A stretch of 64,000 nucleotides of DNA from Paramagnetospirillum caucaseum (lineage in GTDB: Bacteria; Pseudomonadota; Alphaproteobacteria; Rhodospirillales; Magnetospirillaceae): the NCBI RefSeq assembly GCF_000342045.1, contig NZ_AONQ01000007.1:24844-88843 (forward strand). The letters are read 5' to 3'. The notes under the pieces were generated by a model. The model did no database searches. It was not told the origin of the DNA and worked only from the letters and a program-made list of their open reading frames with translations. Positions 39,875 through 48,132 of the stretch are shown piece by piece; the stretch's first letter is position 1, and each line of letters opens with the position of its first letter. The position numbers and the translations under genes are program-made.

Positions 39875-40645
39875 TTACAGAAAGTCGCCGATGGCCGCCA
39901 TGAAGGCCGCCGGATTGTCGGCATGGACCCAGTGGCCGGCGCCGGGAACGGTCACGGTCCGGGCCTCGGGAAACAGCCGGATGATGGCCTCCTGGTAGGC
40001 CGGCCGGACGTATTCCGAAGTCTCGCCCGCCACGAACAGGGCGGGGCCGCCATAGCGGGTGCCGTCGGGAAAGGCCGGGAACTCCATGATGTCCTGCATG
40101 TGGGCATTGAGCACCGCCAGGTTGGGCCGCCAGCGATAGCCGCCGGCACCGCCTTCCAGGTTCTGCATCAGGAAGGCGCGCACGCCCCTGTCGAGCACGG
40201 TGCGGGCCAGGGCCGCCTCGACCTCGCCGCGCGACGCGGCCTCGGCCAGCCGCGCGGCGCGCATGGCTTTGACGAAGGGGGCGAAGGTATGGTTGTAGGA
40301 CACCGGCGCGATATCCACCACCACCAGCCGCTCCACAAGTTCGGGGCGGGTCAGTGCCAGGGTCATAGCCGCCTTGCCGCCCATGGAATGGCCCATCACC
40401 GCCGCCCGGCCGCCCAGGTGCTCGATGACCGCCGCCACCTCGCGGGCCATGAAGGGATAGTCCATGACCTCGCTCCACGGACTGGCGCCGTGGTTGGGCA
40501 TGTCGAGCGCCAGCACCCGGCGCCGCTCGCCCAGGGTCTTGACCACCGCCCCCCAATTGCGGGCCGAACCCAGCAATCCGTGCAGGATCAGCAGCGGCAC
40601 CCCGTCCGGGGCGCCGGTTCCGGCCTCGATGGCGTTGAGCTTCAT
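39875..40645 (-). CDS. Alpha/beta hydrolase, YbfF-type esterase
   Basis: 256 residues. It has the oxyanion HGLLGSARNW motif near residue 22, the nucleophile elbow GHSMGG (Ser87), LFVAGETSEYV carrying the acid region, and the catalytic His in VPGAGHWVHAD near the C-terminus. These match YbfF-like short-chain acyl esterases in length and motif order. Its stop is 3 bases from the stop of the convergent kinase gene. It probably shares a transcript with the PilZ gene 10 bases upstream. The natural substrate is unknown. Confidence 0.9.
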   Translation of the reverse strand: MKLNAIEAGTGAPDGVPLLILHGLLGSARNWGAVVKTLGERRRVLALDMPNHGASPWSEVMDYPFMAREVAAVIEHLGGRAAVMGHSMGGKAAMTLALTRPELVERLVVVDIAPVSYNHTFAPFVKAMRAARLAEAASRGEVEAALARTVLDRGVRAFLMQNLEGGAGGYRWRPNLAVLNAHMQDIMEFPAFPDGTRYGGPALFVAGETSEYVRPAYQEAIIRLFPEARTVTVPGAGHWVHADNPAAFMAAIGDFL

Positions 40646-40655
40646 GGACGGCGGG

Positions 40656-41000
40656 TCAGTGCTTGAACAGATGGGACCGGCCGACCAGCAGGCGGCCGAT
40701 ATGGCGCCCCACCACCTTCATCAGCGAGAAGGTCGGGCGGACGAACTCCACCGCCACCCAGTCGGGGCCCAGGGCACGCACCATGGCCACGCCCTTGGCC
40801 AGCGGGTTGGGGTCCTCGTAGGCCGAGCGCAACTCGAAGGTGAAGCGGTAGCCGTGGTTGAGCAGACCGGGCGGCCGCCGGAACTTCAGCCCGCCGATGG
40901 AGATGTCGACGACCTCGACCAGGATGCCGTCGAACAGCATGAACAGTCCCTCGCCCTCGTGGCGGTCATCGATGCGGCGGTCGTTGCTGGCGGACTTCAC
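40656..41000 (-). CDS. PilZ-domain c-di-GMP-binding protein
   Basis: 114 residues from a GTG at 41000, chosen because AGGGGA lies 7 bases upstream; an upstream start at 41060 lacks a ribosome-binding site. The N-terminal RRIDDRHE segment supplies the RxxxR-type arginines, and VDISIGGLKFRRP supplies the (D/N)xSxxG motif, together the c-di-GMP binding signature. A single-domain PilZ protein usually acts as an adaptor in motility, polysaccharide or adhesion control. It is upstream of the esterase and divergent from the 61-residue orphan gene. Confidence 0.88.
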   Translation of the reverse strand: MKSASNDRRIDDRHEGEGLFMLFDGILVEVVDISIGGLKFRRPPGLLNHGYRFTFELRSAYEDPNPLAKGVAMVRALGPDWVAVEFVRPTFSLMKVVGRHIGRLLVGRSHLFKH

Positions 41001-41315
41001 GAGCGCTTCCCCTACGGATGGACGAAGAGTCAGTCTACCAGGGCGCGCCGCCCGGCGCACCCATCCTGTTGGGCAGCCACGTTTCCTCCACCGACGCTAC
41101 GGAGAATACCCTAGGGAGAAACACAGATGGCGAAAGTATGGTATTAAACCCTTGGTACATTTCAATTTTATGGAATTTGACAAACTCATACCAACACTGT
41201 GGCTTCTCCCCCGAATGCACGCACCAGACGCACTTCTGGAATCGCTACAATTCAGTCGCTTCGAATTTTCCGGGGTTTCCGGCGAAGAACCAAACGACCT
41301 GGAGTGGGGAACGCC
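41001..41315. other. Divergent intergenic region with AT-rich core
   Basis: 315 bases between the PilZ gene (minus) and the 61-residue gene (plus). The stretch 41110-41210 is AT-rich and includes TTGACA at 41177-41182, a good -35 hexamer, but I see no matching -10 at normal spacing. No further ORF is credible. Confidence 0.4.
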
Positions 41316-41501
41316 ATGACCGAACAACTCAATTCCGTCACCGTGACGTCGTCGCACACGCTGCTGAAGGCGGCTTTGGAGGATCTGGAGCGGGCCACGC
41401 CGCATTCGCGGCCGGGCGATAAGGTGTCGCTGATCGCCAATCAGTGGCAGGACACCTTCATCATGACGGCGCGCTACGGCTGGCTGCGGCTGCCGCACTG
41501 A
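41316..41501 (+). CDS. Small hypothetical protein (61 aa)
   Basis: The ORF starts MTEQLNSVTVTSSHTLLKAA after a GGAGTGGGGA Shine-Dalgarno and ends with the aromatic tail TARYGWLRLPH. No signal peptide, membrane helix or metal motif is visible; a middle segment (HSRPGDKVSLIANQWQDTF) looks like a small beta fold. The good ribosome-binding site and separate AT-rich upstream region support it being expressed. I do not recognise a family. It is followed by a strong inverted repeat shared with the tRNA 3' end. Confidence 0.6.
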   Translation: MTEQLNSVTVTSSHTLLKAALEDLERATPHSRPGDKVSLIANQWQDTFIMTARYGWLRLPH

Positions 41502-41509
41502 CGCGATTC

Positions 41510-41539
41510 GCGCGCCATCGGCCAAGGACGATGGCGCGC
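41510..41539. repeat. 11-bp-arm inverted repeat overlapping the tRNA 3' end
   Basis: Arms GCGCGCCATCG and CGATGGCGCGC around an 8-base spacer. The right arm includes the encoded CCA and discriminator of tRNA-Arg on the minus strand. It may act as a bidirectional terminator or in 3' processing, but neither side has a U-tract. Confidence 0.45.
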
Positions 41540-41608
41540 CCTGCTGGGCTCGAACCAGCGACCTGCCGCTTAGAAGGCGGCTGCTCTATCCAACTGAGCT
41601 AAGGGCGC
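41532..41608 (-). tRNA. tRNA-Arg (anticodon UCU), CCA encoded
   Basis: Read on the minus strand, all stems pair: acceptor GCGCCCT/AGGGCGC, D stem GCTC/GAGC, anticodon stem GCCGC/GCGGC with loop CTTCTAA (anticodon TCT), and T stem GCTGG/CCAGC with loop TTCGAGC. Discriminator G is followed by a genomic CCA. Length is 74 nt plus CCA. It decodes AGA, a rare codon in DNA this GC-rich. Confidence 0.97.
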
Positions 41609-41629
41609 CCGCCGTCGCCGGGAGACCGC

Positions 41630-41938
41630 CTAGAAGCGGCCGAATTCCAGCTTATCGAAGCGGAAATTATCGGAGTAGTTCTTGGGCTTCTGCTGGCGGG
41701 GGTTCTCGACGGCCACCGTGTAGTCCAGGCCCTTCTTCTTGGCGAAGGCCACGGCCTCCTCCATGGTGGCGAACTTGACGCGGACCTGCGAGGTGGTGTC
41801 GGTCGAACCCAGCCAGCCCATCAGGTTGTCGGGCTGCTTGGGAGCCGCCGGCTCGTATTCCAGGACCCAGGACTTGGCGTTGCCATTGCGGCCCGATTGC
41901 ATGGCGGTCTTGGCCGGGCGATAGATGCGGACCTGCAT
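41630..41938 (-). CDS. NDUFS4-type complex I accessory subunit
   Basis: 102 residues with the ETC complex I (18 kDa/NDUFS4) family pattern: start MQVRIYRPAKTAMQSG, core WVLEYEPAAPKQPDNLMGW, MEEAVAFAKKKGLDY and the tail YSDNFRFDKLEFGRF. Alphaproteobacteria, the relatives of mitochondria, carry this accessory subunit as a lone gene away from the nuo operon, as here. It helps stabilise the peripheral NADH-oxidising arm. The gene is 21 bases upstream of tRNA-Arg on the same strand. Confidence 0.93.
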   Translation of the reverse strand: MQVRIYRPAKTAMQSGRNGNAKSWVLEYEPAAPKQPDNLMGWLGSTDTTSQVRVKFATMEEAVAFAKKKGLDYTVAVENPRQQKPKNYSDNFRFDKLEFGRF

Positions 41939-42061
41939 CGAAGTCTCTCCTGCTCGTCATAAGCCCTGGTTGCGGGCGGAGCCTTGAAAATCAAGGAGTT
42001 GTCACCCCCCGTCCGGTTCCGCCCGCAAGGTATAATCGACGCCTTCGGAATCCGCAAGAAC

Positions 42062-43448
42062 CTACAGCTTGAACACCGTCCGCAGGCCCAGCACCGTGGC
42101 GTCGGGAATGGTCTTGCCGGAGTTCTCCGGCAGGATGGTGCCCCCCCCCCGGATGGACCACGTACTGGACGTCCGGCACCACGGTCAGCCACGGCGTCAC
42201 CTGGTAGCGGTAGCTCAGTTCGACGGCCGCCTCGTAATCATGGTCGGGCGCCGTGGCGGTGCCGAAGCGCCTTGCGTCGGCGTCGCGGGCGGCCAGGGCC
42301 GGGCTCATGCGGCCGAAGGCGAAGCCGAGGGCCACCACGTCGTCGTCACGGCCCTCGAACGGCCCCTTGTAGCTGAGGCCGGCATCGAAATAGAACGGCA
42401 TCTGGTTGCGGTCCTCGGGCAGGGCGGTGACCCGGAAGAAGCCCGACAGGCCGAGATCATCGGTCCCCGCCTCGCGCAGCAGCATGCCGTCATAGATGCC
42501 GTAGAGCGCCCAGTTGCCACGGTGAGTCTTGGCCGAGCCGGCGGCATTGCTGCCCAGCGACACCCCGGAAATGTCCCAGCGCTGGTCGGTGGCGCGGCCG
42601 TTGTAGTACCAGCCGCCCAGCTTGACCATCTGGGGCAGGCCGGCCGCCCCCTTGCCCTGGTTGAGGCCGTACTGCATCTCGCCCATCCACATGGGCGGTT
42701 CGTCGGCATTGTAGTCGGTGCCGCTGCGGTTGCGCTTCTGGGCGTCGCCGCCGGCATTGGTGCCCGGCGCCACGTTGCCGGTAAACAGCCCGGCCTGCAC
42801 CGCCAGCCGGTCGGTGGCCTGGACCTTGAGGCGGGCGCCGAGATTGGACAGCGGATAGCCGCCGCCGCCCGAGGGCAGGTTGGCGGCGAAGGACGGCGGC
42901 CAGCCGAAGGCGGAATTGATCAGGTTGGCGGCCACCGCGCTGTTGAAGAACTCCTCCTGCATGGGCAACTGGCCGAAGCGCAGCGACACCTTGTCGTCCA
43001 GCACGCTCTGCTGCAGCCACAGGGAGAACAGCCGGGTCGAGGGCGCCGCCTCGATGTCGCGCACCGGGATCAGGTTGCCGATGAAATTGGCCGACAGCTG
43101 ACGGCCCTGAATGTGCAGCCCGGTGACGTGGAAGGCGCCGCCCTTCCAGCCCACCGCCTGTTCCAGGTCGGCGTCCACGTCCACCTGCAGCAGGGCGTTG
43201 CCCACGGCGCGGCGTTTGATGCCGCCCGCGGCGTTGCCCAACGCCTCGGCGGTATAGGCGGCGTTCACCTTGACGCCCCGGTCTTCCAGACCGGAGCGCA
43301 AGCCCCCCCAGTCGCCGGTCAGCGTCTCGCGCTCCCACAGGCCCTTCGGCGCCTCCGCCTTGGCCTCATCGGCCCACGAAGCGGCGGGAGCCAGACACAA
43401 TCCGACAGCGACAGCCAATGCAGTGATACGACGTTCATTCTTACTCAT
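42062..43448 (-). CDS. OprB-family porin, frameshifted near the 3' end at a G10 tract
   Basis: The start MSKNERRITALAVAVGLCLA has a signal peptide cleaved near ASWADE. The body reads like carbohydrate-selective OprB porins: GLWERETLTGDWGGLRSGLE, QQSVLDDKVSLRFGQLPMQEEF, and barrel strands alternating aromatic and polar residues. After PDVQYVVHPGG the coding strand has ten G (42141-42150). Read as printed, the frame runs on to 41991 with a basic nonsense tail. Removing one G restores TILPENSGKTIPDATVLGLR and a TAG at 42062, a normal porin C-terminus. It is therefore phase-variable, mutated or a sequencing error. A cobalamin riboswitch lies 80 bases upstream, so the true cargo may be a corrinoid or cobalt complex rather than sugar. 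Confidence 0.82.
42141..42150 (-). repeat. G10 homopolymer within the porin coding region
   Basis: Ten consecutive C on the + strand (G on the coding strand), about 30 codons from the proper stop codon. Tract length decides whether the last beta-strand is in frame. Such tracts are classic slipped-strand sites. Confidence 0.8.
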
Positions 43449-43528
43449 TGGAACCACCCAAACAGAAAGCGGCGCAGATCCACCCGATCCGGAAACACCC
43501 CGCCCGGAAGAGCGCGCGCACGCGACGG

Positions 43529-43718
43529 TGATGGCAGGTCTCCTGGCTCGCGGGTCAAAGGAACAGGCCCCAGCCTTCCCGGTCGGACACGGCCCCCCGG
43601 TGGACGTCGGGACCGAAACCAGTGGCATTCCCAGGGGGCGGGTTCCTCTCCGCCTACAGTTGCGGGGGCAGCCGCGGGCTTGGGGATCAGACCCCGGACC
43701 GCGTTCCCTTTTCACCTT
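43529..43718 (-). ncRNA. Cobalamin riboswitch
   Basis: On the minus strand the region reads, in order, GGTGAAAAGGGAACGCGG, then CCCCCGCAACTGTA, AATGCCACTGG, GGGAAGGC, and finally the B12 box GAGCCAGGAGACCTGCC. These are the conserved blocks of the AdoCbl aptamer in the right order and spacing, total about 190 nt. The 3' end is 80 nt upstream of the porin ATG, so it controls the porin, normally by repression when cobalamin is plentiful. No other gene lies downstream on that strand before the NDUFS4 gene. Confidence 0.95.
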
Positions 43719-43795
43719 GAGCCCAGCCCGAAGGCGGGCCCAAGGAACCATCTCCCCCGAGGTGTACCTGTCCCCGGGTCCAAATGCAAGAGGAG

Positions 43796-43811
43796 TGTTA
43801 TGTTATAACAT
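43796..43811. promoter_or_regulatory. Palindrome in the divergent promoter between the riboswitch and the 43908 gene
   Basis: ATGTTA/TAACAT forms a perfect 12-bp palindrome (43800-43811) nested in TGTTAT-N3-ATAACA. It lies between two divergent transcription units, so it may be an operator or simply an AT-rich -10 region. Confidence 0.3.
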
Positions 43812-43907
43812 TCGAGCGAGGGAGGAGCTTGCAAGGCGATCACGGGTTCGATTGGACCTTGCCTGATGCCTGGGTTAGAGTTCGCGCCGAATGGAGGTTG
43901 CCCAGGG

Positions 43908-45689
43908 ATGAAACGGACGGACAGGCCCGAGGCGGATTCGCATATGCTTCCCGCCTCCGAGCCGGACAATCAGGCCACGCCGCCGCTGCCCGCCGAGGGC
44001 GGCTGGCTGACCGCCAGCGAGGCGGCGGAACGCCCCCCGCCACCCGCCGCCGCCCCCCTGCTCGATCCGCTGCGCCGAGGCCTGGGCCGGCTGGCCGCCA
44101 GTTGGCGCTATCTCGCCGACCCCGCCGAGCGCCATGCCCTGCTGCAGCACCTGCGCGGCGGCCTGTCCCAGGTGGCCGGGTCGTTCCGGCGCCCCTCCAT
44201 GGCCGCCAGCATGGAGCCCGCCATGCTGCCCCCGGCCATGTCCGAACCGGACGCGGTCGCGCCCTTCGACCCGGAAGCGGCCCTGGCCCGGCTGCGCTCG
44301 GCGCTGCGCCAGTTGCCGGAAAAGGGCGAGGTGGTGGTTCCCGGCAACCTGCAATCCCTGGACCGCCTGCTGGGCGATCCGCCGCCGGCCCTGGATTTCG
44401 AGGCAGCCGATCTGCTGCACGACTGCTTTCCGCGCGGCACCCGGCATTCCGGCAACCGGGTGCTGCTGGCGGCGGCCCGCAACCTGACCCGCAATTTCGG
44501 CCGGCCCGGCCGCCTGCCAATGACCAGCGGCAAGGCCTGGACCATGCTCGATCCGGCGGTGTTCGCCGATCAGATGGCCGCCCAGCTGGCCGAGATCAGC
44601 GATTTCGTCCTGACCTGGCAGGCCCAGGAAAAGAGCTTCCTGATCCTGGAATTCGCCGAGGTGGAACTGGTCGAGTACCTGTTCGAGCACCTCCACCCCC
44701 GCCGTCACGGCGCCCTGCTGATCAAGGTGATGGACTTCAAGGTGCTGTCCACCCGCCGCGCCGGGCTGCTGCGCCGCATTCCGGCGCGGGTGCGGCGCTT
44801 CGTCCAGCACACGGCGGGCGCAGATCCCTCGGTGCCGCTAACCTATGCCCGGGATTCGGCCACCCTGCTGGAACTGATCGAGCGGCGCGTGCCGTTCCGG
44901 CCGGTGGCCGAGGCCGCCGCCGCCGCCCGCGCCGAGATCGAGAAGGTGGTCGCCCGCCTGTCGCCACCCCCCCGCCCGGGACCGGAGGGAACGGCTTCCC
45001 TGCCGCCGCCGGGCCTGCCGCCGCCGGGAGCCGCCGACAGGTCCGGCCTCGACCAGATCATGCAGGCCCTGGGGCCGTCCGCCGACCCCAAGGCGCCGCG
45101 CCCTTCCGCCATGCGCATTTCCGCCACCGCCACCCCGCCGCCGCCGGTCCAGGCGGTCTCGGCGGAGCCGCCGCCCCGCGCCGCCGCCGGCCTGCCGGTG
45201 CCGGCAGTCCCGCTCCGCAAGCGCTTCGGCAACCGCCAGAAGACCGAGGCGGTGATGCGGGTGCTGTCCGGGGAAAGCCGCGAGCAGGTGGCCGCCGCCT
45301 TCGGGGCGACGCCGGACCTGGTGGACCGCTGGCTCGATTCGTTTTGCAACGGCGGCGCCTCGGCCCTGGCCCCCAAGGCCAAGGCGGCCAGGCCGCGCCA
45401 GCCCCCCCGGCCCAAGGCGGCGGTGGAGGCCGCCTCCCTCGACGACCTCAAGGCCAAGCTGGAATCCCTGCTCCAGACGGTCGAGGTTCTCAGCACCCAG
45501 ATCCTGTCCCTGCCGGCCGAAACGGAGCCGGCGGCGGCACCCGCCGCCCTGCCGCCGCCTGCCCCGCCACCACCCATCCCGGCACCACCCGTCCCGGCAC
45601 CCTCCGATGTGCCGCCGCCCGGCTTCCCCGCCGAGGACCCCGACCCACCGCCCCGGCTGAAGCGCAGCCGCACGCCCCGCCGCCGCTGA
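43908..45689 (+). CDS. Unknown protein with C-terminal transposase-like HTH and Pro-rich tail
   Basis: 593 residues; the ATG at 43908 has GGAGG 10 bases upstream and is preferred to the one at 43866. Residues 1-60 are low-complexity Pro/Ala. Residues 90-360 form a folded, unrecognised domain (segments LLIKVMDFKVLSTRRAGLL and LEFAEVELVEYLFEHLHP). Pro/Ala linkers follow. Residues about 442-490 form a helix-turn-helix module (TEAVMRVLSGESREQVAAAF, then VDRWLDSF) of the kind seen in IS3 OrfA-like proteins, then a short leucine-heptad helix (LDDLKAKLESLLQTVEVLS) and a Pro-rich, Arg-rich tail. No catalytic motif is visible. The same HTH plus zipper occurs in the right-edge gene, so this is a local family, perhaps a DNA- or membrane-associated scaffold. 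Function unknown. Confidence 0.75.
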   Translation: MKRTDRPEADSHMLPASEPDNQATPPLPAEGGWLTASEAAERPPPPAAAPLLDPLRRGLGRLAASWRYLADPAERHALLQHLRGGLSQVAGSFRRPSMAASMEPAMLPPAMSEPDAVAPFDPEAALARLRSALRQLPEKGEVVVPGNLQSLDRLLGDPPPALDFEAADLLHDCFPRGTRHSGNRVLLAAARNLTRNFGRPGRLPMTSGKAWTMLDPAVFADQMAAQLAEISDFVLTWQAQEKSFLILEFAEVELVEYLFEHLHPRRHGALLIKVMDFKVLSTRRAGLLRRIPARVRRFVQHTAGADPSVPLTYARDSATLLELIERRVPFRPVAEAAAAARAEIEKVVARLSPPPRPGPEGTASLPPPGLPPPGAADRSGLDQIMQALGPSADPKAPRPSAMRISATATPPPPVQAVSAEPPPRAAAGLPVPAVPLRKRFGNRQKTEAVMRVLSGESREQVAAAFGATPDLVDRWLDSFCNGGASALAPKAKAARPRQPPRPKAAVEAASLDDLKAKLESLLQTVEVLSTQILSLPAETEPAAAPAALPPPAPPPPIPAPPVPAPSDVPPPGFPAEDPDPPPRLKRSRTPRRR

Positions 45690-45988
45690 GGCGCTGCTGT
45701 CTAGGATTACGATCCGAAGATCGTCCGCCCCGCCTCCCGGCAGGCCGGTTCTTTGGAATAATTCCTTTAAAAACCATATGCCTTATGGCTATGCCCATTC
45801 CAGCCCATGATGAAATATGACGGCAGCAAGGGCCGGCCAAGAGGGCGGCACGCCTGGATTGTGCATAAGCACGGCCTTGGGGCGGCCCCAAAATCGATAC
45901 ACCGCATCACATAGTGCAACGACTTGTTATTGTACGTAACTCGGTGTTTATGATTTTCCTGTCGAAATCATTCTGGAGGCTTGACCCC
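45690..45988. other. Intergenic region upstream of the Sia-like signalling cassette
   Basis: About 300 bases. A small inverted repeat, ACGATC-CGAA-GATCGT (45709-45724), follows the upstream stop but has no U-tract. The stretch 45755-45965 is relatively AT-rich and must contain the promoter of the cassette; no clear -35/-10 pair was found. Confidence 0.4.
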
Positions 45989-46732
45989 ATGGCGCGGATC
46001 GCGGTGGTCGAGGACGAAGCTCCTCTTCGGGCGGATCTGGTCGAGTATCTTTCGGCGTGCGGGCACGATGTGATCGGCTGCGGCGACGGCAAGGAACTTG
46101 ACCGCGCCCTGGACGAACGTCCCGTCGAAATCATCATTCTCGACATCAACCTGCCGGGCGAGGGCGGATTCTCCATCGCCGGCCGGCTGCGTTCCCATTC
46201 CGACGTGGGCATCATCATGCTGACGGCGCGCGGGCTGAACGTCGACCGGGTGGTCGGCCTGGAGGTCGGCGCCGACGTCTACATGGTCAAGCCGGTGGAA
46301 CTGCGCGAGCTGGAGGCCCAGGTGCGCACCCTGGCCCGGCGCATGCGGGTCTCGCAGCCCGCCGCGCCGGCGGCGGAAGCGCGCCCGGCCCAGGAGGCGC
46401 CCGCCGCCCCCGCCGCCCCGGCGGTGCCCACCGAATGGATCTACGACCAGCTGACCTGGACCCTGATCGCCCCGGACGGCAAATCCATCAAGCTGACCGG
46501 CAACGAACGGGTGTTCGTCTCGCTGCTGGTCACCCGGCCGGGCGAGCCGGTATCGCGCGACGAGATCTTCCGGGCGCTGGGCAAGCGCGGCTGGGACCCC
46601 GCCGACCGCTCGGTGGATTCCATGGTGCGGCGCCTCAGGGCCAAGGGCGACCAGACCTTCGGCCATCCGCTGCCCATCGAATCGGTGCACAGCGTCGGCT
46701 ACGCCTTCGCGGCGCCGGTCGGCCTGCGGTAG
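45989..46732 (+). CDS. OmpR/PhoB-family response regulator
   Basis: 247 residues; the ATG at 45989 follows TGGAGG. The receiver has acidic residues in VVEDEAP, acceptor Asp52 (IILDINLPGEGG), the conserved Thr in MLTARG and Lys101 (YMVKPVE). A Pro/Ala-rich linker (AAPAAEARPAQEAPAAPAAP) leads to a winged-helix effector with the usual NERVFVSLLVTRPGEPVSRDEIF core and VDSMVRRLRAK recognition helix. The gap to the next gene is only 3 bases, so it is the first gene of the six-gene cassette; it may be phosphorylated by one of the two kinases encoded downstream. Confidence 0.9.
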   Translation: MARIAVVEDEAPLRADLVEYLSACGHDVIGCGDGKELDRALDERPVEIIILDINLPGEGGFSIAGRLRSHSDVGIIMLTARGLNVDRVVGLEVGADVYMVKPVELRELEAQVRTLARRMRVSQPAAPAAEARPAQEAPAAPAAPAVPTEWIYDQLTWTLIAPDGKSIKLTGNERVFVSLLVTRPGEPVSRDEIFRALGKRGWDPADRSVDSMVRRLRAKGDQTFGHPLPIESVHSVGYAFAAPVGLR

Positions 46733-46735
46733 TCC

Positions 46736-48127
46736 ATGGCGGGTCCGCGCAAACTCTCCCTCAAACCGCGCGGCGACCGTTCAGCCCCCGCCCCCTCGGC
46801 TCCGCCGTGGCCGATCCTGATCGTCGACGACGACGAGCAGGTTCTCGAGATGACCCGGGTGATCCTGCGCGACCTCAGCTACCAGGGGCGCCCGTTCAAA
46901 TGCGTCGAGGCCACCTCGGCGGCCGAGGCCGCCGCCATCCTCGACCTGCAGCCGGAGATTCCGGTGGCGCTGCTGGACGTGGTGATGGAAACCCCCGATG
47001 CCGGCCTGCGTCTGGTCCGCCACATCCGCGAGGAGCAGGGCAACCACCGCATCCGCATCATCCTGCGCACCGGCCAGCCGGGCGACGCCCCCGAGCGCGA
47101 CGTGGTGCTGGCCTACGACATCAACGACTACAAGAGCAAGGCGGAGCTGACCGCCCAGAAGATGTTCACCGCCCTGGTGGGCGCGCTGCGCGCCTGGAGC
47201 GACATCACCACCATCGAGCGCCTCAACGCCGAGCTGTCGGCGTTCAACGCCTCGCTGGAGCGCAAGGTGGAGGACCGCACCGCCGAACTGCGCGAGAGCA
47301 ACGAGGCCCTGGCCCGCTCCAAGACCCGCGCCGAAACGGCGCTGCTGCGCGAGACCGAGGCCAAGGGCCAGTTGCGCCAGTTCCTCTCCATGGTCAGCCA
47401 CGAATTCCGCACGCCCCTGGCCATCATCGATTCCTCGGCCCAGATGCTGCGCATCCGGGTGGAGAAGAGCGATCCCGGCGGAGTTGCCCGCCTGGACACC
47501 ATCCGCGGCGGAGTGCAGCGTCTGCTGGGGCTGATCGACACCTGCCTGGCCGACGAGCAGTTGGACAGCGGCCGCATCGTGCTGCACGAGAAGAGCTTCG
47601 ACATCGGCCCGATGATCGAGGTGACCCTGTCCCACTACCGGGTGGCGGCGCCCACCCACCGCTACCGCGCCGAATGCGCCCCCGGCCTGGCCGTGTGGGG
47701 CGATCCCGGCATGGTCGCCCTGGTGATCAACAACCTGGTGGGCAACGCGGTGAAGTACTCGCCCGCCGGTTCGGACGTGACGGTCGCCGCCGCCCGCGAC
47801 GGCGGTGACGTGTCCATCGCGGTGAGTGACCAGGGCATGGGCATCCCCGCCGACGACCTGCCCAACATCTTCGAGCGCTTCCACCGCGCGGCCAATTCCA
47901 AGGGTATCCCCGGCTCTGGGATCGGCCTGCACATGGTCCGCCAGATCGTCGAGATGCATGGCGGCTCGGTGGCGGTGGAAAGCCGCCTCCGGGCGGGATC
48001 GCGCTTCACCGTGCGGCTGCGTCCGTCGCCCGGCCCGGGAGCCGAAGGCATCGACCCGGTGCAAGACGGCTTGAGCGCCCCCGCCCCCGATGATACGGTC
48101 GATGATCTTGGCGAAGGCAACAGGTAG
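46736..48127 (+). CDS. REC-histidine kinase with N-terminal receiver domain
   Basis: 463 residues, soluble. The receiver (about 25-150) has acceptor Asp in VALLDVVMETPDAG and continues LRTGQPGDAPERDVVLAYDI, a sub-type usually attached to HD-GYP or kinase outputs. A coiled coil (about 165-210) precedes HisKA with His222 (MVSHEFRTPLAIID) and a HATPase with NNLVGNAVKYSP and GSGIGLHMVRQI. A receiver ahead of a kinase lets an upstream phosphorelay modulate kinase activity. Its receiver is closely paralogous to that of the diguanylate cyclase at 50154. The SiaB-like gene starts 5 bases downstream. Confidence 0.9.
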   Translation: MAGPRKLSLKPRGDRSAPAPSAPPWPILIVDDDEQVLEMTRVILRDLSYQGRPFKCVEATSAAEAAAILDLQPEIPVALLDVVMETPDAGLRLVRHIREEQGNHRIRIILRTGQPGDAPERDVVLAYDINDYKSKAELTAQKMFTALVGALRAWSDITTIERLNAELSAFNASLERKVEDRTAELRESNEALARSKTRAETALLRETEAKGQLRQFLSMVSHEFRTPLAIIDSSAQMLRIRVEKSDPGGVARLDTIRGGVQRLLGLIDTCLADEQLDSGRIVLHEKSFDIGPMIEVTLSHYRVAAPTHRYRAECAPGLAVWGDPGMVALVINNLVGNAVKYSPAGSDVTVAAARDGGDVSIAVSDQGMGIPADDLPNIFERFHRAANSKGIPGSGIGLHMVRQIVEMHGGSVAVESRLRAGSRFTVRLRPSPGPGAEGIDPVQDGLSAPAPDDTVDDLGEGNR

Positions 48128-48132
48128 CCGGC

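Noticed and set aside
41991..42061. The literal porin tail as a real C-terminus
   Set aside because: It is basic, non-barrel sequence and lies after a G10 run; the other frame has the family ending.
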